Assembly: GCF_013340845.1 (NCBI RefSeq) | Contig: NZ_AP020335.1 | Coordinates: forward strand, 1,550,001 to 1,614,000 | Source: Hydrogenovibrio marinus | GTDB lineage: Bacteria > Pseudomonadota > Gammaproteobacteria > Thiomicrospirales > Thiomicrospiraceae | Length of the DNA: 64,000 nt | Reading direction: 5' to 3' | Shown here: positions 41,952 through 51,622 of the stretch, in pieces | Position numbering within the stretch: the stretch's first letter is position 1 | Layout: each line of letters begins with the position of its first letter | Notes under the pieces: model-generated | Database searches by the model: none | What the model was told of the DNA's origin: nothing | What the model saw: the letters and a program-made list of their open reading frames with translations, nothing else | Made by a program: the position numbers and the translations under genes

Positions 41952-43769
41952 TCAGCCCACCGCCTCGATTTTATGCGCATTTTTTGTGAAATAAGCGAAG
42001 GTGTTTTTCGATAATTCCTGCTGCTGTTTTTGCTGCTCGTCTATCGCTGTTTGCAACTGATTGTAAATTGCTGGTGCATCCTGCTGCGCTTGTGCTGCTA
42101 AGGTTGAATGCTTCAATCGCCAAGGCAAGAAACGGTGCGGTTTATCATGCTGCAACCAAAGCTTTGTCAGTGCTTCGAAATCGTGCTCAGCTTCCAGCTC
42201 GTGCAATAGAAACTGCCCTTTTTCCTGCGACTGCTGAACGGTAGCAATCAACTGTGCCGCTGAGTCACGATAAGCTTCAAATAGTGTTTGAAAATATTGC
42301 CGCGTCAAAGCTTGGTTGTTAGGTTCTTGCTCCAGTTTTTCTGTCAACTGAATCACAAATGTGAAAAACTTAAAGCCGAATCGCTGGATAAAGGCATCCT
42401 CGCTGTGAGTTAACTTCTTCAGCTTTTTATCGGCTTTGGCGAACTTTTGTATCAACACTTCATCCGGCTGAGAAGACGACGAAGCTGCAAGCGTTTTGAT
42501 GCAAAGTTGTTTAATATCTCGGTACTTTCTTTGCAGCGAGTGTAGTTCCGTCAGGAGGTGTTTGATAGCCGTTTTGCCTGAAGGGCTTTCTACAGACAAC
42601 TTTGCTTGCAGATCATCAATAGATGTCTTTTGAGAGGATGGCAGCTTAAGGCTTGTGATGTCAGTTACATTGACACCATCGATTCTGGCGGCTTTAGGAT
42701 TAAGGTTCCATAACTCAAAATCATTTGGCAAACCATAACGCTGAACGAGTGTTTGCAGCTGCTCTGGCAAAGCATCTATCGCGCTTTTGAATTCCAGCGT
42801 TGTCTCACAGATTTCACCCAAATAGTTTTCGACCTGCTCGCTTTGTTCATAGCGATGGGTGTGATTGGATTCTATGCTCCCCTTTAGGTGGGTTTCACCG
42901 GATGGTGGAAAACAAAAATCGAACCCTGCCAGGTAAACCGTTTTGCACCCCATGCCTAAAGCCGATACCACTGCAAGATTGGCAACGGTGCCGCCTGACA
43001 CTTCCACATTCCTTTCTTGCCCGAAATCTTTACTTTCTTGAGGCCATTTTGGCCCCCAGTAAAGCATGCTGCCACCCCAACGCTCCAACAATGCTGGCTT
43101 GCTATAGTGTTGCACCACCAGAACACTCTTGTTCTGCAACAGCTCCATGTCTTGTGCATGCGCCAGTGAAGCTTCAGTAGGATCTGAGGCAACGAGAAAG
43201 TCGGGATAAACGTCCTCTTCCAAGAGTTTTTTGGCAAGCCTTGCCACAGCGAAAACAACCAACTTTTCCTGATGTTGTTTCAACCAGGGCAATAGCTTCT
43301 CAAGTGAAGGTGCCGCACCCAGAACCACCGCTGTTTTGCCTTCATAAGCATCCGAAAATTCAATAATCGGATGACTGAGGTCATAAACATTCAGCAAAGC
43401 ATTTTTGACGTAAAAAGGATAATCCGCCCGAAGTTTGAAATATCTTAGAGATTCCAGCGCTTGAGGTAGTTGTTGCATCAAATCCAAAGCCAATGCATTC
43501 TGTTTGGACAATACAATCGCTTCTAGCTCTCGTGACTCCAACAGTTCATAAAAAGGTAACAGCGTGGTTTGCAAATCAGTTTGATAACCAACTCTGTGTA
43601 ATTGTTCAGGTAGTTTACGATTGGTGGTCTCTGCGCTTTCAGTCTCGATTAAAAGGTAATGATCAGATTCAGCACTTTGAATTCGGGTATGAAGTTCGGC
43701 GTTCAGTTCGTCCAATGCGCCAATCAAAACGACAATAGGGTTACTGTCATCAGTCGCATTAAACGTCAT
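41952..43769 (-). CDS. Motility-associated glycosyltransferase Maf2 (DUF115), short form
   Basis: 605 aa from ATG 43769, which overlaps the legG stop; the open frame extends 31 codons further inside legG and lacks family sequence. Core motif GAAPSLEK (151-158) and FLVASDPTEASLAHA match the Maf family. The C-terminal ~250 residues are helical and Gln-rich. Last gene of the legBCHIG-maf2 operon. Two Maf proteins of different size may divide flagellins or sugars between them. Confidence 0.85.
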   Translation of the reverse strand: MTFNATDDSNPIVVLIGALDELNAELHTRIQSAESDHYLLIETESAETTNRKLPEQLHRVGYQTDLQTTLLPFYELLESRELEAIVLSKQNALALDLMQQLPQALESLRYFKLRADYPFYVKNALLNVYDLSHPIIEFSDAYEGKTAVVLGAAPSLEKLLPWLKQHQEKLVVFAVARLAKKLLEEDVYPDFLVASDPTEASLAHAQDMELLQNKSVLVVQHYSKPALLERWGGSMLYWGPKWPQESKDFGQERNVEVSGGTVANLAVVSALGMGCKTVYLAGFDFCFPPSGETHLKGSIESNHTHRYEQSEQVENYLGEICETTLEFKSAIDALPEQLQTLVQRYGLPNDFELWNLNPKAARIDGVNVTDITSLKLPSSQKTSIDDLQAKLSVESPSGKTAIKHLLTELHSLQRKYRDIKQLCIKTLAASSSSQPDEVLIQKFAKADKKLKKLTHSEDAFIQRFGFKFFTFVIQLTEKLEQEPNNQALTRQYFQTLFEAYRDSAAQLIATVQQSQEKGQFLLHELEAEHDFEALTKLWLQHDKPHRFLPWRLKHSTLAAQAQQDAPAIYNQLQTAIDEQQKQQQELSKNTFAYFTKNAHKIEAVG

Positions 43770-44973
43770 AAGAGAGGTCGTAGAATCGCTTAGGCAGCAA
43801 GGTGTCAAAATCTGTTTTTTCAAGCACTTGGAGTATCTGTTGGGCGGTATCGCCTTTACCATAAAGGCTGGTGACGCCAGCTGTCGATAACTTCATGGCG
43901 TGGTGGATGGCGTCAATGATAGCGGCTGTAGATTCATCACATTGGATAATAGAGTCTGCCATCAGTCTGCCTTTTTGGCGTTCGCCTATATTCACAGTCG
44001 GCGTACCGATGGCGGGTGCTTCGATGATGCCGCTGGAGGAGTTCCCCACGACGACATCGCATAAGCCCATCAAGCTCAAATAACGCTGCGAGCCTAGTGA
44101 GGTAACAAACTCGGCATTCACTTCGGTTTCCACCACCCATTGTTGGATGCGCTGATTCAAAGCATGCCCACCGACATCAGTGTTGGACGCCGTCCAAACA
44201 ATCGACATATCCGGGTAATCTGTTTTCAAGGATTCAAAGGCATTAAACAGGTTTTCCAGTGCCTGTTGCCCTTGTGTGTCCCCCCAAGAAACCGGATGAT
44301 AAGTCACCAAAAAAATCGGGGAGTGAATGGTCATCTCCAAAAAGGTTTCGATCTCAGTCAACGGCAGTTTGTCGATCTGATAAATCACATCCAAACCCGG
44401 TGCGCCAACATTAAAGACGGTATCGGGTTGCTCGCCCATCTGAACCACTCTCTGGCGATAAGGTTCTGCAGCAACAAAGTGTAGGGAAGCCATTTTGGTA
44501 ACCGCATGGCGGATAGCGTCATCTACCGCGCCTTCTGTCACCTCTCCCCCATGGAGATGGAAAATGGGGATATTCGCCAATAAGGCTGCCGAGCAGATGC
44601 CGAGTAACTCATAACGATCGCCCAAAACAAAGAGTGCATCAGGATGATGTTGTGCAAAAACCGACGCGAAACCTTCTAGTGCTTTGGCAGTGGTTTTGGA
44701 AATGCCGAATGGTGTGTCTAGCTCTGAATGGCTCAAAATGGGCACTTCTGCCGTAATGGGATGACCATCCTGACGGATGCGCTCAACGGTATAGCCTTGC
44801 TCATCTGACAAGTGTCCACCGGTAACATACAGCTGCAACTCAAAATCAGGATGCTTTTCCAGCAAACCAATCAATTGTGACAGTAGCCCATACTCGGCAC
44901 GGGTTGCCGTCACCACAGCGATTTTGCGCCGGTTTTGTGCTTGTTGAAACTGTTTAGTCGAGGCTATCGTCAA
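43759..44973 (-). CDS. legG: UDP-sugar 2-epimerase (hydrolysing), LegG/NeuC-like
   Basis: 404 aa. KIAVVTATRAEYGLLSQL and LHGGEVTEGAVDDAIRHAVTKM are hallmarks of NeuC-type enzymes that invert C2 and release the nucleotide to give a 2,4-diacetamido-mannose precursor of legionaminic acid. A ~15-residue N-terminal extension (to QNRRK) precedes the fold. It lies between legI (2 bp upstream) and maf2. Confidence 0.9.
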   Translation of the reverse strand: MTIASTKQFQQAQNRRKIAVVTATRAEYGLLSQLIGLLEKHPDFELQLYVTGGHLSDEQGYTVERIRQDGHPITAEVPILSHSELDTPFGISKTTAKALEGFASVFAQHHPDALFVLGDRYELLGICSAALLANIPIFHLHGGEVTEGAVDDAIRHAVTKMASLHFVAAEPYRQRVVQMGEQPDTVFNVGAPGLDVIYQIDKLPLTEIETFLEMTIHSPIFLVTYHPVSWGDTQGQQALENLFNAFESLKTDYPDMSIVWTASNTDVGGHALNQRIQQWVVETEVNAEFVTSLGSQRYLSLMGLCDVVVGNSSSGIIEAPAIGTPTVNIGERQKGRLMADSIIQCDESTAAIIDAIHHAMKLSTAGVTSLYGKGDTAQQILQVLEKTDFDTLLPKRFYDLSYDV

Positions 44974-44975
44974 GG

Positions 44976-46004
44976 CTATACTCCATCATCACCATCAATG
45001 CCAATCTCAATGCCATCATCCACTTCATAGTCCAACTGCGCCGTTTGCCCAAGAATCCTATCCCACTCGGCCGCTAGTGCACCTTTTTCCGAACGCTTGA
45101 GGGTGACATTGTCTTCACTCAAAATCATACCCGCTTCAATCGGCTGTTTGGCAACAATGCGCTTGCGAACCAAAGATTTGTGCCCGCTTTCGGAGGTTGA
45201 GGTAACTTTTTCACCCGACCCCAGAGCCAATTCGATATGACGAATGGCACTCACCATCGCCTTTAATTCCTGAGGTTCAAGACTGGCTTGATGATCTGGC
45301 CCCGGCAGGGTTTTATCCAATGTGAAGTGCTTTTCAATCACCGCAGCGCCTAACGCTACCGCTGCCGTTGGCACTTCAATGCCAAGAGAGTGATCCGACA
45401 AACCTACTGCCACCTGAAAAGTTTCCGCCAGCGTCAGCATCGCTCTTAAATTGACGTCCTCAAAAGGCGTTGGGTAAGCGGTGTTTGCATGCAGAATGGT
45501 GAGATGTTTTTTGCTCAAACCCGCTTTCAACAAGGTATCGACCGCTAAATGTACTTCGGCAAGATTCCCCATACCTGTCGAGAGAATGGTTGGCTCATCA
45601 AACGCGGCGATTTTGCGTAAATAAGGAATGGACAACAATTCGCCCGATGGAATTTTCCAGCGACGCATGCCCAAAGCTTTCAAGAAATCGATACTGTCAT
45701 CGTCAAACGGCGTTGACATGAACTCGATGTTTTTATCGTTACAGTAATCAAACAATTCCTTGTGTGCGGCTTCAGAAAGCTCAAGTGATTTGAGTAGTTC
45801 GTACTGTGTTTGCGTTTGCCCGGTATTTTTTTCCTGATAAGCCGCTTGCGCCAGACTTTTCGACACCAAGCTGTCCGCCTTGAAAGTCTGGAATTTGACG
45901 GCATCCGCGCCTGCTTCTACCGCAGCGTCGACCAACGCAAAGGCTCGGGGTAAATCACCGTTATGATTCACGCCTGCTTCGGCGATGACAAAGACTGCAG
46001 CCAT
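44976..46004 (-). CDS. legI: N,N'-diacetyllegionaminate synthase
   Basis: 342 aa. IAEAGVNHNGDLPRAFALVD start, both metal ligands present (GLSDH, H205; VIEKH, H226) and a C-terminal SAF domain (KRIVAKQPIEAGMILSEDNV). Condenses phosphoenolpyruvate with the 6-deoxy-mannosamine-type sugar from LegG. Its ATG shares bases with the neuD stop. In contrast to the homologue at 37353, the active site looks intact. Confidence 0.92.
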   Translation of the reverse strand: MAAVFVIAEAGVNHNGDLPRAFALVDAAVEAGADAVKFQTFKADSLVSKSLAQAAYQEKNTGQTQTQYELLKSLELSEAAHKELFDYCNDKNIEFMSTPFDDDSIDFLKALGMRRWKIPSGELLSIPYLRKIAAFDEPTILSTGMGNLAEVHLAVDTLLKAGLSKKHLTILHANTAYPTPFEDVNLRAMLTLAETFQVAVGLSDHSLGIEVPTAAVALGAAVIEKHFTLDKTLPGPDHQASLEPQELKAMVSAIRHIELALGSGEKVTSTSESGHKSLVRKRIVAKQPIEAGMILSEDNVTLKRSEKGALAAEWDRILGQTAQLDYEVDDGIEIGIDGDDGV

Positions 46005-46678
46005 CAGTTATCCCCCAAATGATCATCACGCGAAATTGAACGAGGCTTTTTCAACACCGCCGGGCAACCGACATAAACTCCCGGTGTTTGCAAATGATGT
46101 GTCACCACCGCACCCGCGCCAACTAAAGAGTTTTCAGGAATCATCACCCCTTGAACCAACACAGCACCACTGCCGACAAAGCATTCATCCGACACTTCAA
46201 CATCCCCGTTCAAGGTTGCGCTGGTAGAAATATGACAATGCTTGCCAACCAGAGCACCATGCTCAACTAATGCCTTGTGATTGATAATACTGTTATCACC
46301 AATACTAGCAAAATGGTTAACAATGGCATGATGCATCACCACAACCCCTTCCCCCAACCTGGCAGATCTTGCAACTCTTGCCAACGGCGAAACAATGCTC
46401 GGCAATTGTCCACCCAGTTTTTTCACCTTGGCGAATAAAGACTTTCTGACCGCGGCATGCTCGATTTGCCCGACGGTAATCACGCAATTCTGTGTGGTTT
46501 TGAGTAGCTCACTCAAATGATCGTCGGTACCGATAACCGGATAGCCCAACAAAGATTTGGTCTCTGCGCCTGGTGCTTCGACAATGCCAACAATCTCAAA
46601 ACTGTCATTGGCCTCAATGACATCAATCACCGATGCACAATGACCACCGCCGCCGATCAGGAGCAAAGGCGTCTTCAT
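46004..46678 (-). CDS. legH: Sugar N-acetyltransferase, NeuD/LegH family
   Basis: 224 aa from ATG 46678, which overlaps the legC stop (ATGA); nine further in-frame codons upstream lie inside legC. N-terminal PglD-like Rossmann part (PLLLIGGGGHCASVIDVI) then a left-handed hexapeptide-repeat helix (IGDNSIINHKALVEHGALVG). Adds the second acetyl group on the 4-amino sugar from LegC. Copy 7 of the dispersed element lies within the gene. Confidence 0.87.
   Translation of the reverse strand: MKTPLLLIGGGGHCASVIDVIEANDSFEIVGIVEAPGAETKSLLGYPVIGTDDHLSELLKTTQNCVITVGQIEHAAVRKSLFAKVKKLGGQLPSIVSPLARVARSARLGEGVVVMHHAIVNHFASIGDNSIINHKALVEHGALVGKHCHISTSATLNGDVEVSDECFVGSGAVLVQGVMIPENSLVGAGAVVTHHLQTPGVYVGCPAVLKKPRSISRDDHLGDN
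46351..46370 (-). repeat. Dispersed element, copy 7 (inside a gene, reversed)
   Basis: Minus strand AAGATCTGCCAGGTTGGGGG, one change from consensus. It is the only copy whose G-rich strand is the coding strand; it encodes RSARLGE in legH. Confidence 0.85.
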
Positions 46679-47937
46679 AATGCTAACTCCACAGGTGGCG
46701 GGCAAATGACACCACTCGGTACATTCACGACTCGCTCGGCAAAAAATTCGGTATGCGTCATGTCACCACGCAATTCGTTTTGATAAATCTCAAGACGATG
46801 CATCGGCGTCCATAAAGGGCGAGTTTGTAAATTAGCGCCATTGAACTCGGATAAGAAGGCATCTCGATCTTCATTTGAATTCAGTACACATGCGTTCAGC
46901 CAGTAGTTTGGTAGATTGTCTGGAAAGTTCTGACGATAATCCGCGCCAAAATCTACCAGGTTGGGGGAGCCAGAAGTTTGAGTACTGCTCACCCAATCTT
47001 GATATTGCAACGCCAACTGATGTTTTTCAGCCAAGAAACTCGGCAGCTTTTTCATCTGTGCCACACCCAGTGCGGCATTGAGGTTTGGCATGCGCAGGTT
47101 GTAACCGATTTCATCGTGTTCAAACAACCATTGATGCGGAATTTTTGCCGTGGTGCTCAAATGCTTGGCATGTGCAGCAATATCTGGGTTGTTGGTCACC
47201 AGCATACCGCCGCCACCAGTGGTAATGACTTTATTACCGTTGAAGCTGAACACGCCGACATCGCCAAACGTACCGGTATGCACACCGTTGACAAACGAGC
47301 CCAAGCTCTCGGCGGCATCTTCAACCACCTTGATGCCATATTCATGACAGAGCGAAACGACTTGCTCAATCTCCATGGGAAAGCCAAGGGTATGCATCGG
47401 CGCACAAGCAGAAATAAGGCGATGCGAAGCCTTATGAAAACACTTGCCGTTCTGTTGATAGGTTTGTGTGCTTAAAAATTCTGCCAAAGCTTCTGCGCTC
47501 AACCCCATGGTTTTGGGAGCAACATCTACAAACACAGGATCGGCACCCAGCATTTTGATGGCATTCGGCGTAGCAACAAAGGTCAACGACTGGGTCAGTA
47601 CCAAGTCTCCTGCCTTCACCCCAACCACTTTTAAACCGAGAAATAATCCCATGGTGCCGTTGACGACAGCTACTGCATGCTTTGCGCCAGTAAAGTCAGC
47701 AATCTGTTCTTCGAACGCGCCGACAAACTCACCTACCGAGGACACAAAGGTAGAATCAATGCAGGCGTTGAGCAGTTCTTTTTCGGTTTCATCAAAGCAC
47801 GGCGCGTGTAACGGAACGAAATCGGATTCGGCAACCTGATAATGGTTACGAATAGCATTGGCAAGGCTTTGCCAGCGATCAGACTGAGCTTCTGAAGTTA
47901 CATTTTTCAAATTGTCCGCCGTCATAAATTTTGCCAC
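46675..47937 (-). CDS. legC: PLP-dependent aminotransferase LegC
   Basis: 420 aa, DegT/DnrJ/EryC1 family. The lysine-bearing stretch FSFNGNKVITTGGGGMLVT forms the internal aldimine site; ~40 N-terminal residues precede the fold. It aminates the 4-keto sugar made by LegB. Copy 8 of the dispersed element lies in its last third and encodes PNLVDF. Confidence 0.9.
   Translation of the reverse strand: MAKFMTADNLKNVTSEAQSDRWQSLANAIRNHYQVAESDFVPLHAPCFDETEKELLNACIDSTFVSSVGEFVGAFEEQIADFTGAKHAVAVVNGTMGLFLGLKVVGVKAGDLVLTQSLTFVATPNAIKMLGADPVFVDVAPKTMGLSAEALAEFLSTQTYQQNGKCFHKASHRLISACAPMHTLGFPMEIEQVVSLCHEYGIKVVEDAAESLGSFVNGVHTGTFGDVGVFSFNGNKVITTGGGGMLVTNNPDIAAHAKHLSTTAKIPHQWLFEHDEIGYNLRMPNLNAALGVAQMKKLPSFLAEKHQLALQYQDWVSSTQTSGSPNLVDFGADYRQNFPDNLPNYWLNACVLNSNEDRDAFLSEFNGANLQTRPLWTPMHRLEIYQNELRGDMTHTEFFAERVVNVPSGVICPPPVELAL
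46948..46967 (+). repeat. Dispersed element, copy 8 (inside a gene)
   Basis: AAAATCTACCAGGTTGGGGG, the A variant, in legC. Read as SPNLVDF, the same peptide and frame as copy 5 although the two proteins are unrelated. Confidence 0.9.
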
Positions 47938-47976
47938 CTACCCATTTTCATCTAAATGTCTCGTCTAAAACCGGAG

Positions 47977-48975
47977 TTAGACATTATAGATATCGGCTTT
48001 GTAACGCTTAAGATTAGTTGGGTTGGTGAACCAATCAATGGTTTGTTGCAAGCCTGCGCGAATATCCGTTGCAGGTTCAAACCCGGTCAACTCACGAATC
48101 ATCGTATTATCACACCACAGGCGGAAAACCTCAGAGTCTTTCGGACGGATACGTTGTTCATCCTGCACAAACACCACATCACTGCCCATCAGTTCTTTAA
48201 TCAACTCTAGCGTATCTTGAACAGAGATCTCGTAGTTGGAGCCGATATTCACAGTTTCACCAATGGTTTTTTCCGATTGGGCAATCGCCATCATGCCACG
48301 GCAGGTATCGGTTACAAAATTGAAATCACGCGTTGGAGAGGTATCGCCCAACTTGATTTCTTTCATACCGTTGGCAATCTGCGTGATGATGGTTGGAATC
48401 ACCGCTCTCGCGGATTGTCTTGGTCCATAGGTGTTGAATGGACGGGCAATGGAAACCGGAAATTCAAAGGCGTTGAAATAGGACATCACCATCGCATCTG
48501 CACCGATTTTACTGGCACTGTAAGGTGACTGGGGTTGTAACGGATGTTTTTCGTCAATCGGCACATACTGCGCCGTACCGTAAACTTCGGAGGTTGAGGT
48601 ATGCATAAAACGTTGCACGCCATTTTCCATTGCCGCCTGTACCATGTTCAAAGAACCATTAACATTGGTTTCGACATAAGAGTTTGGGGCGACATAAGAA
48701 TACGGGATGGCAATCAGAGCGGCCAAATGAAACACCGTGTGGCAATCCTTTGTAATTTGCTTACAAAGGAATGGATCACGAACATCGCCGCTCACCACTT
48801 CAACTTGGCTCAATACTGGAGATTGTTCGAGCCAACCCCAGTCGTTAAACGAATTGTATAGCGCTAGCGCTCTGACTTTAGCACCTGCATTGATCAGTGC
48901 TTCCACCAAATGAGAACCGATAAAACCATCTGCTCCCGTTACCAAAACCTGTTTGCCCTGCCAATATGGCTGCAT
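47977..48975 (-). CDS. legB: NAD-dependent sugar 4,6-dehydratase LegB
   Basis: 332 aa. Extended SDR: VTGADGFIGSHLVEAL (NAD-binding GxxGxxG type), STSEVYGTAQ and YSASKIGAD (catalytic YxxxK). Makes the 4-keto-6-deoxy sugar at the start of the legionaminic pathway. AAGGA ribosome site 8 bp upstream. Only 38 bp separates it from the lytic transglycosylase gene, so read-through from there is possible. Confidence 0.9.
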   Translation of the reverse strand: MQPYWQGKQVLVTGADGFIGSHLVEALINAGAKVRALALYNSFNDWGWLEQSPVLSQVEVVSGDVRDPFLCKQITKDCHTVFHLAALIAIPYSYVAPNSYVETNVNGSLNMVQAAMENGVQRFMHTSTSEVYGTAQYVPIDEKHPLQPQSPYSASKIGADAMVMSYFNAFEFPVSIARPFNTYGPRQSARAVIPTIITQIANGMKEIKLGDTSPTRDFNFVTDTCRGMMAIAQSEKTIGETVNIGSNYEISVQDTLELIKELMGSDVVFVQDEQRIRPKDSEVFRLWCDNTMIRELTGFEPATDIRAGLQQTIDWFTNPTNLKRYKADIYNV

Positions 48976-49013
48976 CTCGATATCCTTTTTGTCCTTAACG
49001 ATTTGGAGATGAC

Positions 49014-50411
49014 TTAAGCATCATCCAATAATGCTTTATAACGGCTTTCGGCACGCAAGACTTTATCCAAATAACGACGCGTTTCATCCGATTGATGTTG
49101 ATAACGCAAGGTACGATAAACCTGTTTTGGATTGAGTCGATTCAAGCGTGCAATGGCTTTGTCCGGCGTTTTACCAAACAAACCAAGTACCGTCTTAATG
49201 CCCCCATTATAAGAAGAAATGGTGACCATTTGCTTGATTTTGTCATTGCGAATATCTGAAAGATAGTCGTGCTTCAACAAGCTGAGGTAGGCGATGCCCA
49301 TGCGGATATTTTTTTCTGAATCGAACAAATCCCATTTAGAAGGCTGTCCCGGTTTTTGGTCGATGTACTGATAGACGTCTTTTCCGGCGGTGCCCGGCTT
49401 TAATTGCATTAAACCAATCGCATTCGAAGAGCTCACCGCTTTCGGGTTAAATCCGCTCTCGGTTTCCATCACCGCATAAACCAGTGCCGGGTTAATATCG
49501 AATTTATTGGCGTAGGTGTTCACGATTTCGCGATAGCTTTTAGCCGGCCCTTTCAAACCGCTTTCATGTAAAGGAATATGCACTTCAACAAACTCACCGT
49601 CCTCGTCTTTTACCTCTTCCACCGAGGCGCTCATCAGGTAGTTGATGTAATCATATGCTTGTTTCGGATAACGGATTGGCAGTTTGTTTTCATCCAACAC
49701 TTTACGGTAGAAATAGGGACGATTTGTATAATCAAGATGCTTGTCCGACAACAAATTGCCATCTCTGACCAAATGATGCGATAGCAAAAGTCTTGTCACG
49801 GCTTTTTTGATGTTTTGCGTGGTGGCAATTGCCTTTGGAAACTCCACGACCAATTCGTCCTGATAAATAACAAACGAAGGGGTGAGTTTTGACGCATGAT
49901 TATGAGACAGTGTAGCTTTCTGCGGTTTTGCAATTGTCAAAACCGCAGGTCTCACGGAGAAATTAGTTGGCGTATCGGAAGCTTCAACCAAATCTAACCT
50001 TTCAGGCTGAGGCGAGCTGTATGTCTTGATGACAGGATTCGGCATACTCGAAACTCTAGTCGCGACATTGGTGGTGACACGAGTTTCAACCACTTGCAGC
50101 TTGGGCGTTTCTGAAACATCTACAACAGTATCTGTAGCAGCGTCCGGTTTAGTCTCAGGTTCGTTTTTCTCTGCATCTTTATTGTCCCAAGCGGTACTCA
50201 ACATAACACGATGCGATTGAACAGGCTTGGCAGATGCGACTTGTAGGGTATTTTGTGTTGATGAACGCGGAATGATGGATTCAATTACTGATACGGCATT
50301 TGGCGATTCCTTGACGACCCAATGCTGGAAAGACACGAACAGGCTACCACTCACCACCATCAACATGGTAGAGGCAATAATCAAATAGACCCAGATTCTC
50401 GTATTAGACAT
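49014..50411 (-). CDS. MltC-like membrane-bound lytic transglycosylase
   Basis: 465 aa from ATG 50411 (GAGAAAG upstream). N-terminal membrane helix (~10-30), a long low-complexity segment, then a MltC-type DUF3393 region (~190-300) and an SLT domain (~315-450) with the catalytic glutamate in AVMETESGFNP and the SSNAIGLMQL motif. It cleaves peptidoglycan. Placed directly after flgL and before the leg genes. Because FlgJ in this window has no muramidase half, this enzyme may open the wall for the rod (inference). Confidence 0.85.
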   Translation of the reverse strand: MSNTRIWVYLIIASTMLMVVSGSLFVSFQHWVVKESPNAVSVIESIIPRSSTQNTLQVASAKPVQSHRVMLSTAWDNKDAEKNEPETKPDAATDTVVDVSETPKLQVVETRVTTNVATRVSSMPNPVIKTYSSPQPERLDLVEASDTPTNFSVRPAVLTIAKPQKATLSHNHASKLTPSFVIYQDELVVEFPKAIATTQNIKKAVTRLLLSHHLVRDGNLLSDKHLDYTNRPYFYRKVLDENKLPIRYPKQAYDYINYLMSASVEEVKDEDGEFVEVHIPLHESGLKGPAKSYREIVNTYANKFDINPALVYAVMETESGFNPKAVSSSNAIGLMQLKPGTAGKDVYQYIDQKPGQPSKWDLFDSEKNIRMGIAYLSLLKHDYLSDIRNDKIKQMVTISSYNGGIKTVLGLFGKTPDKAIARLNRLNPKQVYRTLRYQHQSDETRRYLDKVLRAESRYKALLDDA

Positions 50412-50529
50412 GGCTTTCTCTGTCAAAAATTCATCATTATTATCAGTAAAGTATCAACAAAGAAGATATTAGCAATATGAAAGCCAATTCTGAAGAGAAA
50501 GGAAGCTTTTATAGAAAATTCAGAAAGAT

Positions 50530-50553
50530 AAGCCTCTCTGAGAGGAGAGGCTT
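50530..50553. terminator. Terminator-like hairpin after flgL
   Basis: AAGCCTCTC-TGAGAG-GAGAGGCTT, a 9-bp stem 11 bp past the flgL stop; only a weak T-run (ATCTTTCT) follows on the minus strand. Confidence 0.65.
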
Positions 50554-50564
50554 GTCAGTAATGA

Positions 50565-51605
50565 TTAGCGGATATAGTCGAACAACGACATACCTTGCAC
50601 TTTGGCAAACACTTGCTGTGCAATCTGCAAAGAGTTTTGTTTGGTCGTCAGGTCTGTGACACCTTGAACCATATCCATGTCTTGCAGGTTGGATAAACGT
50701 TGTTTCAAAGCAATGGTAAAAGTATCACCCGCAGTGCTTTGCGCATCAATACGGTTTTGGCGTCCACCAATTTCAGCAAGTGATGATCCCAGCTGTTTGA
50801 TGCCGGTTTCCAAATCCGTTGCAATACTTGCCGGCGGCGCCAAACCTTGGTCAAGGTTGTCTTTCAATGTCACCAAAACATTCAAAAGACTAGGATCCAC
50901 CCCAGCAGGCAAAGACGTTGCACCACCAGATAAATTAAATACAGATGCACCATTATCGGTAATTCTTACACGGCTTGAATCCCCTTTGTCGTTCGGGGTC
51001 AGCGTATTATCCGAATCGAAACCGATCTGAACAAATCGGGCACCATAGTTTGATTGTGAATCAACTGGCACACCACCATTTGAGTTATTACTACCGATAT
51101 AGGCATAGTATTGGTTACCACGGGCAGTCATCGCAGCAGTAGTGTTACCATTTGCATCTGGAATGAACGCTGCCGTCGCATTGACGCTGTTTCCAGCGAA
51201 CAACAACTCTCCTTGAGAGTTTTTGCTATTCATCAAGCTGCTCATGTGATCAATAATCTGACCGATTTCTTTTGCAGTCGCTTGTCTATCGGTTGCCGAA
51301 TAGGTTCCGTTACTCATTTGCAGCGCCAACTCTCGCGCGCGCTGAACAGAGTTCACAACAGAATTCAACTGCGTTTCTTCCAAAGACAATTGAGAAGAAG
51401 CAAATTGACCATTTGTCTTATACTGAGACAAGCTATTAATTGTTTTATTCAACAGATTAATTTGCGGATTAGCAGAAGGATCATCACTCGGCTTGTTCAC
51501 TCTTTTGCCTGAAGCAATCTGTTCTTGCAGGTTGAGAACCGCATTCTGATTATCCTGAATGGCAGAGTAACTTTTTGTATAAAACTGCATTGTTGAGACT
51601 CGCAT
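50565..51605 (-). CDS. flgL: Hook-filament junction protein FlgL
   Basis: 346 aa. Starts MRVSTMQFYTKSYSAIQDNQ and has QEQIASGKRVNKPSDDPSA, the FlgL signature; flagellin-like coiled ends. Second junction protein between hook and filament. Last gene of flgIJKL and followed by a hairpin. Confidence 0.95.
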   Translation of the reverse strand: MRVSTMQFYTKSYSAIQDNQNAVLNLQEQIASGKRVNKPSDDPSANPQINLLNKTINSLSQYKTNGQFASSQLSLEETQLNSVVNSVQRARELALQMSNGTYSATDRQATAKEIGQIIDHMSSLMNSKNSQGELLFAGNSVNATAAFIPDANGNTTAAMTARGNQYYAYIGSNNSNGGVPVDSQSNYGARFVQIGFDSDNTLTPNDKGDSSRVRITDNGASVFNLSGGATSLPAGVDPSLLNVLVTLKDNLDQGLAPPASIATDLETGIKQLGSSLAEIGGRQNRIDAQSTAGDTFTIALKQRLSNLQDMDMVQGVTDLTTKQNSLQIAQQVFAKVQGMSLFDYIR

Positions 51606-51622
51606 AACCTTCTCCTTCTACC

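Noticed and set aside
42926-42934. TGCCAGGT in maf2 as a copy of the dispersed element
   Set aside because: Only the central bases match, with no A-run before or G-run after.
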